A stretch of 56,625 nucleotides of DNA from Rubrivivax sp. (GTDB lineage: Bacteria; Pseudomonadota; Gammaproteobacteria; Burkholderiales; Burkholderiaceae_C): NCBI GenBank assembly GCA_027491255.1, contig JAIXWM010000042.1, positions 1 to 56,625 of the forward strand, given 5' to 3'. Shown one piece after another: positions 25,001 to 37,000 of the stretch (its first letter is position 1; each line of letters starts with the position of its first letter). The translations under genes were made by a program, and so were the position numbers. The notes under the pieces were generated by a model. It was not told where the DNA came from. It did not search any database and saw nothing but the letters and a program-made list of their open reading frames with translations.

Positions 25001-28000
25001 GGCCCTCGGTCGACGGCAGGTTCATGCCCTGTTCGGCGACCAGATTGACGTCGCGCAGGGCCCGCACCGAGGTCTTGCCCAGCAGTTCGACCGTGTTGGC
25101 CTCGTTGATCTCCATCGTCGACTTCGGCACGCCCACGCCGACCAGGCTGACGATGGTCATGTTGGCCGAGGCATCGCCGCGCAGCAGGTTGGGCACGGCG
25201 AAGGCGTCCCGTCCAGCGAGCAGGTTGACGTTCTGGCCCCGCAGTGTGGCGCCGTCGGCGCTGATGGTGTTCGCAGCGTCGACGATGCCGGTGGCGATCG
25301 CGCCACCGCCGCTGACCAGCGCCGCCGAGAACAGCGTGCTGCCCGGGTTGAGGCGGGTGTCGGTCTTGGAGGCGATCGTGATGTCGCCGCTGGGATTGAT
25401 CAGTTCGGCACAGTCGAGCTCGACCCCACTGCGCGTCTTGGTCGCGAGCTTCGATGCGCCGACCGACAGGCTCGCGCCGGCGATGCCCTCGATGCGCACC
25501 GTGTCGGTGGCGTACACGTCGACCAGGGTCTCGATACGCAGCTTGCCGGGCTGCTCGCCAGAGCCGCTCACATCGATCCGCGTGCCCTCGCCGATGTAGA
25601 CCTGGGCGGCGAGCGGATCTTCGTCGGTGCCGAAGTCGGTCGTGCTCGCGAGTGCGGTCAGGCTGATGCCACCGGCCGAGCCCGAGCGCAGGTTGTTGCT
25701 GAGCGAATACCGGTCCTTCTCGATGCGGTTGCGCGCGAGCACGGTCACATTGGCGGCATTGATCTCGTTGCCGGCGCCGATGCGCACCTCGGTCGCACCG
25801 CTCGTCTCGTTGCGCACCAGGGCGCCGCTGCCGGCGAAGTTGCCCACCGCCACGTTCAGGCTCTTCGAATCGGCCTTCTGGTCGTGCGTGGCCGTCAGCG
25901 CCAGCGTGCGGACCTGGATGGTGTTGTCATCGCCCATGACGACGACGGAATCACTGTCGATGGTCATCACCGAGTAGCTGCCGGCAATGCCGCCCACCAA
26001 AGCGCCCCCCGCGGCAGCGACGCTCTTGACGTCCACGGTGTCGAGGCTGTCGGCGTTCAGGCGCAGCACCTCGGCCGTGATGCGGACCTTGTCGCCCAGG
26101 CCCGCCTGCACCTTCGCCCGGTCCTCGATCGACGCCTTGGCGACGCCGACGGCAGCCCCGGTGGACACGGCGATTGCTTGCGTGTCCACCGTGGCCGTCT
26201 GGCGGCCGAGCGCGTCGACGTTGATCTCACGGGCGCTCACGGTGCTGTCGTCGATCCAGGCCCTGACCACCGGCTTCAACACGATGTCGGTGACCGTACC
26301 GCTGCCCGCACTGTCAACCATGCTCAAGCCGACCGCGACCGCAATCGCCTTTTCGACCGCGTTGGCGTCCATCAGTCCGGCTGCATCGACCTTCAGGGCG
26401 CCCAGCAGCGCGACCGCGGCGTCGACAACCTTCGCATCGATGGCCGAGTTGATCTCGGCGGCTGCGCGCGCGCCGCCGCCAGCCAGGCCCACGAGACCAA
26501 TCGACACCGCCACCACCTGCGCCATCGCGTCGATCTCTGCCAAACCCTTGGCCGAGATCACCAGGTCGCCGGCGCCGACGGCCGAGGCCCCGTCCAGACC
26601 GGCGACGATCTGCTGGTCGATCCGGTTGTCGGCGAGCGACACACCGATGGCCGCAGCACCGCCGATGCCGATGGCCGCGGCGATCGCGGAGGCACGCGCG
26701 TTGGCCTCGATCGTCGAGCGGTCGGTCGCGGTCAGGCTGATGTCGCCCAATGCCTCGATCGACGACTCTCCAGCGGCCGAACGCTGCGCGAGCGACTGGA
26801 TCATCACATTGACGATGTTCTCGGTGCTGACCCCGGCGCCGCTCAGGCTGACCGCGACCTCGCCGCCCGAGACGGCGGCCGACACGACCCGCAGGTCCGC
26901 ACTGATGGCCTGCTGCGAATCGGCGTAGAAGACGACATCGCGAGCGGCGGAGAGATCGGCACCCTGGGCCAGGGTCTGAACCTTCAGGGGCTTGTCGGCG
27001 AGCACCTGTTCCCAGAGCGTGCGGTCGGCGTAGTCGGCCGTCAGCAGCAGCGGCTTGACGCCCGAGCGCTTCAGGTCCTTGTCGCCGATGTAGCGGTAGG
27101 TTTCGCCGGCGCGCGCGCCGCCTGAACCCGGCGCCAGATAGACCGTCTCCCCCTTGCGCATGACGCTGGGCGCGTCCTTCGAGGTGTCATAGGTCGCGAC
27201 CGGCGCTTCGCCGGGGTCGCTGCCGATGTAGTTGCGGGCGATCCCGACCCCGATCGAGGCGGCCACTCCGACCTGGCCGACAGCCACGGCGACCGCCAGG
27301 CTGTAGATGGTCGCGGAGATGCGGGCCCGATTGAAGGCGTTGACGGCGATGTCACCGCCCAGCACATCGACCTGGCTGTCCACGACCAGCGCGCTGGTCT
27401 CGCCCAGGATGACGTTGTCGGCCGACGCACCCGCCCCGGAGACGGCCACGCCGACGTTGCCGAATCCGGCCGCCACCGAGGCGGCGATCGCCGATACGTC
27501 GATCAAGGCCTCTTCGAGCGCGAGCACCACCACATCGCCCTCGCGGGCCACGAGGCCGCCCTGGTCGAGGTCGCGTACGGCTGCGACGACCCGGGTGTCG
27601 ATGTGGTTGCGCGCGAGCGCGGCGCCGATGGACACCCCGACGCCGGCGGTGCCCCCGATCGCCGCCGCAATCGAAGCGGCACCGGCGAACACCACGATCA
27701 CCGACCGATCCTGCGCGGTGACCGTCACCCGATCGGCTTCGATCCCGGCCATGAGGTCGCCTTCGATCTCGGCCTCGACGTCCATCTGAACGCGGTTGTA
27801 TGTGCCGACACCGGAGCCGGCAGCACCCACGCCGACATTGCCGGCGCCGGCGAGCGCCACCGAGCCACTCAGCACCAAGGCCTGTATCGTCTGGCTGGAC
27901 GTCGCCAGGACGTCGAGCGCGCCGCCGGCCTGCAGGCTGGCTTCGCTGAGGCTGGCGCGGGTCTGGGCGCGCGGGGTCCCGGGGTCGTCGTCGTAGCCGA

Positions 28001-31000
28001 TCCAGTTGCGCGCGAGCGCAATGCCGATCGACGCACCGACGCCATTCGAGCCCCCCCCAACGGCCAGCGAGGCGGCGGCCACCGTCGAGAAGACCTGCGC
28101 ACTGTTGGCGGCGCTGATCATGACGTCGCCGTGGACCTCGGCGCCGCTGTTGGCGACCTCGGCAAGCGTGCTTGTGGCGATCCGGTTGAACGCGACGGCC
28201 CCGGCCCCGCTCACCGCGACCCCCGTGGACCCGGCGATGGCGAGGCCCACCGCGGCAGCCGCGGCCACCGAGTTGATCGAACTGCGGCTCACCTCGAGCT
28301 TGCTGGCGTCGGCTTCTGAGACCCGCACCACGTAGCTCTTGCCGTTGGCCAGCACGACCTGCCAGGCCTGGCCCTTCTCGATCACCTGAAAGCGGATGTC
28401 CGGCACCACGACTTCGAAGAGCGAGGCGTCGGCGTAATTCAGCTCGCCGAGATCCTGATCCTTCAAAGCGATCCGGCCGATGTATTGGTAGACCAGCCCG
28501 CCGGTGCCGCCGCCCTTGTGGCCCTGCAGGACCTTGACTCGAGCACCGGTCTCGAGCGTGCGCTTGGTATTGCTGCTGTCGTAGGTCCAGAGAATGTCGA
28601 TGGTCGGAACCGCAGGCAGCTCGATCTTGTTCTGCGCCAGCACCGTCCCCAGCGCGCGCATGACCTGCTGGTCCTGTTCCTCGTCAGCGTCGTGTTCGTT
28701 GACGCTGGTTTCTTCCTTGTCCGAATCGCGGGACGCCGCATCATCGAGCGCGGCCGCGGTCAGGTTGCCGGCCTGCGGAACACTGAAGAGCGGCACGGCG
28801 CGCGTGACCGCGTTGACCCACAGATCACCGCCGCGGGCCTGCACCTGGTCGACACCCTCGATGCGGGCATCGGTATCCCCGCCGATCTGGTTGAAGGCGA
28901 GCGACAGACCGATGGTCACCGCCACCGCGCTCGATCCCGCAAAGGAGGCCCCGAGCGAGGCGGCGCCGGCGACGGCGTCGATCGAGGCGGCATTGTCGGC
29001 ATGCACCCGGATCGAATCCGCCGCGAGCCGCGCGCCGTCCTGGACCAGGGCCTGGACATCGAACAGGATCTTGTTCGAGGTGAACACGCCGCCGGCGGCC
29101 ACCGAGACCCCGGTCTGCCCCGACGCGGCGACACCGACCGTGGCCGCCTTCACGACCGCCTCGATGGTCGCCCGCGATGCGGCGTCGACCACGAGGTCTC
29201 CGCCCGCATCGACTGACGAACCCTCGATCAGGCTGCGCAGGACGGCCCGATTCGCCTGGGTGGCCATCTGCCGCCAGAGGCTGCGGTCATAGTAGTTCTG
29301 GGCCCCGAGGCTGATACCCTCGTCCTTGCTCTGGTCGGCCCCGACGTACTCATAGGTCTGACCGAGGAGCGGCCCGTCCTTGATGTGGACCGTGTCGCCG
29401 GAGCGCAGTGCATTGACCGCCTGGGTGTTGTCCGACACCGGACGCCAGAGCAGCGGGTCGCTGTAGACCTGGGTCGCCAGGTCGATGCCGTTCGCCTCGC
29501 TGAGGGCCGGGCCGACGTACCTGTACGTTCCCGCGAACGGGCCGCCCTGGACCTGAACCATGTCGTCCGGGCGCAATTCGTCGACCTTCTGGGTGCTGGC
29601 GAGGGTCGTGCTGCGCTTCCAGCCGATCTCGTTCAGCGCGACTGACAACCCCAGAGCCACCGCCGGGGTGGACTTGCCGCCCGCCCCGACCGCGACCGAG
29701 AGGGATCGCACCAAGGCGTTGATGAGGGTCTCGTCAGTACCCAGCACGGAGACATCGCCGGCGACGCTCAGGTCGCTGTCGCGGATCACGGCCTCGGAGC
29801 CGCCCTGGAGGTCGTTGACCGCGATCGAACCGCCACCCGCGACCGCCAGAGAATCCTTCAGTCCGGCAGAGATCGCCACTCCCGTGGCTGTCACGGTGGC
29901 CTCGATGCGGCCCAGACGGTCGACGCTCACGAGGACATCGCCATCGACCGACACGGCGCGGCCCTGGGCCGCGCCGATCATGTCCGCGGCAGCTTCGCTC
30001 TTCACGCTGTTGCGCGACATCGCCAGGCCGACCGAGACGCTCTTGACGGATTTCGAGCCCACCGCCACGGCCAGTGAGGATGCCCGGACGTCGGAGACGA
30101 TGGCGGCTTGGTCGGAGGCCTTGATCGTCAGGTCACCACCGCTGTCGATGCCGCGCTGTCCCAGCGACGCGCGGGTGTCGCTGCTGACCCGGTTCAGCGT
30201 CATCACCGCGCCGACCGAGATGCTGTCCGATTCACCGAAGGGCGTGATGCCGAGGACCTTGCTCGCGTTCACGATGCGCGCATCTATCTTGGCAGTCGAA
30301 TCCGACGTCACCTCGATGTCACGACCGGACTTGATGGTCAGGTTCAGGGTCTGCGCGACCGTCTCGAGCGGCTGCTCGTCACCGAACACGCTGCCGGCCA
30401 GGGCATCGACGGTGTTGGCGAGGATGTTCTGCGGCACCCAGCCGACGGTGTTGAAGGCCAGGGTGGCGCCGATGGCGTAGCCTCCGGATTCGACCTTCGA
30501 CTGGATGGTGCCGTCGATCTTCGCCGAGTCGGTGGCTTCAACCTTGAAATCCTGCCCCGCGTCGATGCTGCCGTCGCGAACCTCGGCGCGGGCGGCGGCG
30601 AGGACGGCATTGGTCGCGATCACGCCATTGAACGCGATGTCCTCCCCCTTGCCGAAGGAGCTGCCGCCGCTGGACATGACCTTGCTGTTGACCTTGGCGC
30701 TGATCGACGCCGCTTCCACGGCTTGCACGACGATGTCGCGGCCAGCCTCCACCCCTTGGCCGGCGATCAGCGCGTGCGCGCCCGCGCGCACATCGTTGCG
30801 CACGACCACACCGCCGAAGGCGGCCGAGTCGGAGGAATTGACGGTGGTGAGACCGGGAAGGTACTCATCCGGGTCGATGTCACTGAGCGGGAGCCAACTC
30901 GACTTGTCGAGGAAGTTCGTCTTCGACAGATCGCTGACATCGCTCTGCGGCAGCAGGGCGCGCGTGTAGGTGACGCCGGCCTTGCCCAGGACCTTGCGCC

Positions 31001-34000
31001 ACCTTTGCGAGTCCGACCACTTCTCCAGGCCCAGGTCGACATCCTGCTCGTCCTGTCCGACGTATTCGAAGAGATCTCCTTCGACAGCGCCGTCGCCATC
31101 GACCTCGACCGTGACCCGCTCACCTGTGCTCAGGAGTTCGGCCTTCTCGTAGCTGGAATACTTGGCGCTGGCCACCCGGACCGAGTCGCCAGCCTTGATG
31201 CTCAGGGCGGGGGAGCGGTCGGTATAGGTCGGCCCGCCCAGCATGTCGGAGATGGCGCGGATCACCAGGCTGAGGCCGGCGTCGCTGGTGGCCTGGGAAA
31301 TCGCCTCCAGCTTCACAAAGGCGCGGATCGACGCCTCCTCGTTGGCTTTCACGATCACGTCACGGCCGGCCGTGACGGCGCCCGGTTGCGACGGGTCCAG
31401 CACGAGTTCGCGGATCGCCGCGTCCGTGCGGGCGCTGACGAGGTTGCTGGTCAGCACAGCGCCCACGGCCACGGCCGAGGCGCCCTTGATCGCGACCGAC
31501 TTCGAGGTGGTCTCGTTGCCAACCACGGCACGCAGGGTGGCCTTGTTGTCCGCAGTGACGCTCACATCACCGCCGGCCTGCACGACCGAGTCGGTGATGT
31601 AGGCCTCGACGCGCGCGGGATCCTCGTCACCGATGTCGGTGCCGACGAGCGCGTCGATCGCCTGGAAAAGGATGTTCTGCGCCTTCCAGCCGACCGTGTT
31701 GAAGGCCAACGTCGCGTTGATGCCCTTCTTGCTCGACACCACATTGGACGAGTTGCTCGCGTCGATGAAGGCCGTGTTCAGCGCGTTCACGTCCACCAGG
31801 CCCAGGCTCGTCACCGTGCTGTCGACGATCTGCGCGCTGGCGTGGGACAGCACGAGGTTGGTCGCGACGATCCCGCCGGCGGCGATCGCGTCGCCCTTGC
31901 CATTGATCTCGCTGCCGCCGGTGGCGGTCACCTCGCTGTCGTTGACGGCACGGATGGCCGCCGCTTCCACGGCCGAGACGGTGACCGTGCCGGCGTCGAC
32001 GACGGCGCCCTTCAGCAGCGCCTGCGCGCCGGCGCGCACGTCGTTGCGCACGACCAACATGCCCAAGGCCACGGCGTTGTCCGTGGACACGTTGACGTCC
32101 GGGATCATCGTGCCGGCGTTCACGCGGTCCCAGTAGCCGTCGTTGGCGTAGTCTTCCTGCGAAAGGTCGATCCTCGCGTCGCGCCCCATGTAGCGGTAGT
32201 TGGCGCCCGGTTCGCCACCGTCCGTGTGGGCCTGATTGACCCGCACCAGCTCGCCGAACTTGAGGTTCTGGAAACCGTCCGAACTCTCGTACTTGAAGTC
32301 CTTCGCCGCTTCGGCCACCTTGGCCAGGGCGGCCTTCGCCACGGCCACGGCGCCGCTGCCGGCGGTACTCGCCGACGACACCATCTTCACATTGGCGAAC
32401 ACGCCGGTCCGGTCGGCGGCGTGGATGAGCAGATCGCCGCCGGACTGGACATGCCGATCCCGCCCCCCCTGAAGCGAGAACGCCGTGCTGTATTCGACCA
32501 CCGCCTGCACGTTGGCCGAGACCATGTTGCTGGCCAGCACCGCCGAGGCCGAGTCGCCCGAGCCGCCGAACAGCACCGAGGCGACGTTCTCCGGACTGTT
32601 GCTCACCGTCGAGTTGAGGCTCGTCGAGCTGACGGCATCGACCGTGAGGTTCCCACCAGAGACGAGCACGGTGTCGAAGGCCCGCGCGCGGGCTCCAGCG
32701 GACTGCTCGTCGCCGATGCCCGCGCCGAGCAGGGCCTCGAACGCCAGTTCGAGGACGTTGCGGGGCTGCCAGCCCAGCGCGTTGAAGGCGACCGCGGCGC
32801 CGGCCGCGTCGGCCGAGCTGGTCATGGTGTTCCTCAGGCGCGCGTCGATGCCGGAATCGTTGGTGGCGCGCAGGACCACGTCGCCACCGGCCTGCAGACG
32901 GCTCCGCTGGGCCAGCACGGCAGCCTCGCCCAGCACCAGGTTGCTGACGAGCGTCCCGCTCGCCGCCACGCTGTTGCCGCCGCCGAAGCTCCCGCCGCCC
33001 ATGGACGTGACCTTGCCTTCCGACACGGCACGCAGGTCGGTCCGCCCGGTGGCGAGGATGCTGATGTCCGCATCGGGCGAGTCACCAGAAGTCAAGGTGC
33101 TGTCGAGCACGCTCGCGGTCGCACCGCCGCGCAGGTCGTTGACGACCACGAGGGCGCCGACGGCCATCGAATCCGATTTCGACAGGTTGACCTTCGGAAT
33201 CGCCCCGGAGACGTTGTCCGAAGACACGCGTGACCAGCGGGCGGTGTCGAAGAAATTCGCCTCTGCAAGGTTGATCTGGCGGGGTTCACCCAGGTACTTG
33301 TAGACACCGCCCGGTACGCCACCGGCCGTGTGCTCGCTCGCCAGATAGACACGGTCGTCCTCGTTCACGCTCTGCAAGCCCGAGCGGGTGGTGAACTTGT
33401 AATCGTTGACCAGGTCGCTGATCAGCTTGCCGATGATGCTCGCGCCACCGTCGTTGGTCACGCTCGAGGTCGCCTTCATCAGGCTCTTGGCGTCGATCGT
33501 CGCCGACTCGAAGGACACGACCGACACGCCGCGTCCGCTGTCGAGCGTGCTGCGTGCCACTTCGGCGCGCGTCTGGCTGGCCAGGCGGTTCATGGTCAGC
33601 ACGGCGCTCGCCGCGCCGCCGCTGGCACCGGTCAGCGCCGAGGCGGCCGAGGTGGCTTCGTTGCTGAGCGTGGCGGTGAGCTTGGCCCCTTGCGTGACCG
33701 CGACCTTGATGTCGCCCGCGGCGTCGACCTTCGAGTCTGCGACCCGCGCGACGTTGGCGCTGCCCTGATCGATGCTGCCGATCTCGGTGCCCAGCAGCGC
33801 GTCGATCGCGAGTGCAAAGACGTTGCTCGGCAACCAGCCGATCGTGTTGAAGGCCAGCATCCCGCCGGCGGCATATTCGCTGGACTGGATGATGCTCTTG
33901 TTGTTGGCGGTCAGGGTCGAAGTGTTGTCCGCCTGGACGACCGCGCCACCCGTGCGGATTTGTACGTTACTTTCCAGCAACTCACTCGCCGCACCACCCA

Positions 34001-37000
34001 GCATCCGGTTGGTCGCGACCGTCGCGTTCACCGCCAGGCTCGTGCCCTTGCCGAAGGCGCTGCCGCCCGAGCTCTTGGTCAGGCTGTCCAGGTCCGCCGT
34101 CAGCGTCGCATTCGAGAGCGCCCAGATCGTCAGCGAGCCGACCTCCACCTCGGAGGCGTTGCTCAGGCGCGCGAGTGCACCCCCCCTCACGTCATTGAGC
34201 ACGACCGTCCCGCCGATCGCGGCCGAGTCCGAGCCGCTCAGGTTCCCGAAGTCGGGGATCGCGCGTGTGGTGGGCACCTCCAGCCAGGAGCCCTTGTCGC
34301 GGTAGTTTTCGGTCGTGGGCGTGAAGCTGCCGCTCTTGCCCATGAAGCTGTAGACCTTGCCGGCGTCCTCGCCCGCAACCACCTTTACGCGTTCGCCGAA
34401 GATGATGGGCTGCACCCCGGGGTCGCTGCTGAGGAACTTGGTCGCGTTCTTGGAGTCCTCGATCGCGCCCGACGCCTTGCGCAGCACGTCGACCCCGCCC
34501 AGGTTGGTGGTCGTCGACGAGGCTACGATCTTGACGTTGGAGTGGATACCGGTCGCGTCATCGGCCCGGATCGTGAGAACACCGGCCGCATCGACCTGCG
34601 CGACGGCACCGGCGGGGAGTACGAACGTCTCGCTGAACTCGACGATGGCTCGCGCGCCGCCCGACACCTTGTTGCTCGCGAGCACTGCGGACGCAGCCAT
34701 GCCGCTGGCCCCATAGAGCGCCGAGGCCACGGAGGTCGCAGCGTTGCTGAGCGTCGCGTTCAGCTGCGCTGCGTTGGTCGCCAGCACGCTCAGGTCGCCG
34801 TCGGCCACGAGCACCGTGTCGATCACCTCGGCGACAGCCTGCGAGGGCCGTTCGGTGCCGGTGTCCACGCCCAGCAGCGCATCGATGGTCTGGAGCAGGA
34901 AGTTCTGCGTGCCCCATCCCAGGGAGTTGAACGCCAGGGCGATGCCGGCCGCGGCCTGCCCGGCCTTCAGCACCGCATTGAGCGTGGCGTCGACCGCGCT
35001 GTCGTTGCGCGCGGTGACCAACAGGTCATCGCCCGCGTCGAGCTGCGAACGCGTGACCCGCGCCGCGGCATCGGCGAGCACGATGTTGCTGGCCACCACC
35101 CCGCCGATCGCCAGGCTCGTGCCACTACCGGTGGCGCTGCCGCCTGAGGACGTGACGACACCGCTCGTGGTCGCTTCCAGCTGAGTGGCTTCCAGCGCGT
35201 CCACGACCAGGTCGTCGCCCGCGACCAGCACCGCGCCATCCACCCAGGCTGTCACCGAGGCGCTCAGGTCGTTGCGGACCACCAGCGCGCCTATGCCGAC
35301 CGAGTCCGAGCCCGAAAGGTTCAGGCCCGGAAGCGCTTCCGAGACCGACTCGCTCGACACACGCTTCCAGAGGCTGCCGAAATAGTCGGTCGTCCCGAGG
35401 TTCAGCGACGTGTCGGCCGGGCCGGCATAGCGGTAGACGGCGCCGTTGACGCCGCCGCTCTTGTGGTCGCTGCCTACGTAGACCAGGTCCCCGGTCTGCA
35501 GCTTCTGCATGCCGGATCGGGTCGTGTAGTCGTACTTCGAGGTCAGTTGGTCGATCAGGCCGCCGAGCAGGCTGACGCCGCCGTCGTTGGTCGTCGTCGA
35601 GACCGACTTCATGCTGCTGTCGGCCTTGAAGCTGGCAAGCTCCTGGGCCCGCACCGTCAGATCATCCTGCGCCGCCAGCTCGCTGCCGAGCACCTCCGCG
35701 ACCGCGAGGCTGGCGACCCGGTTCTGCGCCAGCACCAGGCTCACCGCCATGCCCTCCGCGCCGAAGAGCGCCGATGCGGCCGAGGTGGCGTCGTTGCCGA
35801 GCGTGGCCGAGAAGCTGGCGCTCTGGCTCGCGTTCGCCACGATGTCGCCCGCGGCCGACACGTCGGCATCAGCGATGCGCGCTACCGCGCCGGACGGCTG
35901 CGCTTCACCGATCGACGTGCCCAGCAGCGCATCGATGCCGCGGGTGAGGAGGCCCTGCTTCTGCCAACCCAGCGAGTTGAAGGCCAGCATGGCGCCGACG
36001 GTGTCTCCCTTGGACTGGGTCACGCTCTTGTTGGTGGCGGTCAGCGTCGAGGTGTTCGTCGCCAGCACCTGGACGTCGCCGACCCCTGCCGTGACACGGC
36101 TGCGCAGCACCTCGGCCACCGCGCCGCCCAGCACGTCGTTGACCGCCAAGGTCCCGTTGGCCGCGAGGCTGGTCCCGGAGCCGTAGGCGCTGCCCCCGGC
36201 GCTGGCGACGTAGCTGTCGAGCAGGGCGTTGATGCTGGAAGCGGCGGTCGCCTTCACGGACAAGCTGCGCGCGCGCAGGTCGACCATGGCGCTCACCAGG
36301 GCCTGGGCACCGCCCGAGACCGCATTGAACACCGCCACGCCGCCCACCGCCATCGCATCGGACGAGCCGACATTGCCGATCGCCGGGATCGCCCGGGTGG
36401 TCTGGACTTCCTGCCAGAGGTCCTTGTCAGCGTAGTTTTCGGTCTTGGGCGTGAAGGTCCCGCTCTTGCCCATGTAGCGGTAGATACGACCGGTATCAGC
36501 CCCCGAGGCGATCCTGACCTGGTCATCGAAGAACACGGTGCGCACGCCGCTGTCGTTCGTGTTGAACCGGGTCGAACCGCCCAGATCTGGTGACGGCGGG
36601 TTACGGTCCAGGTAGGCCGGCTTCCTCAGGCCAAGATCAGCCACCCCGACACCGAAGGCGGTGGCCAGGCCCTGCGTGAACTCGGACCACGACTGGGCAT
36701 CGAAGACACGGACGCCGTTGGCCGCCGGGTCCGTCTCACGCTTGAGCAGGCTGAGCCCGCCGTCGTTGGTGGTCGTCGCCTCGGCCACGAGCTTGGAGTT
36801 GGAGTGGATGACCGCCTGGTCGCGGGCGTCCACCACCACATCGCCGGTCACCTGCGCGGGCACGGAAGCGTTCAGCAGCAGCGCGCGCGCGGAGCCCGTC
36901 ACGCGGTTGCTGGCCAGCACCGCGCTGGCGCTCATCCCGGAGGCGCCGGCAACCGCTGAGGCCGTGATCTCGGAGACGTTGCTGACCGTGGCATTGACAG

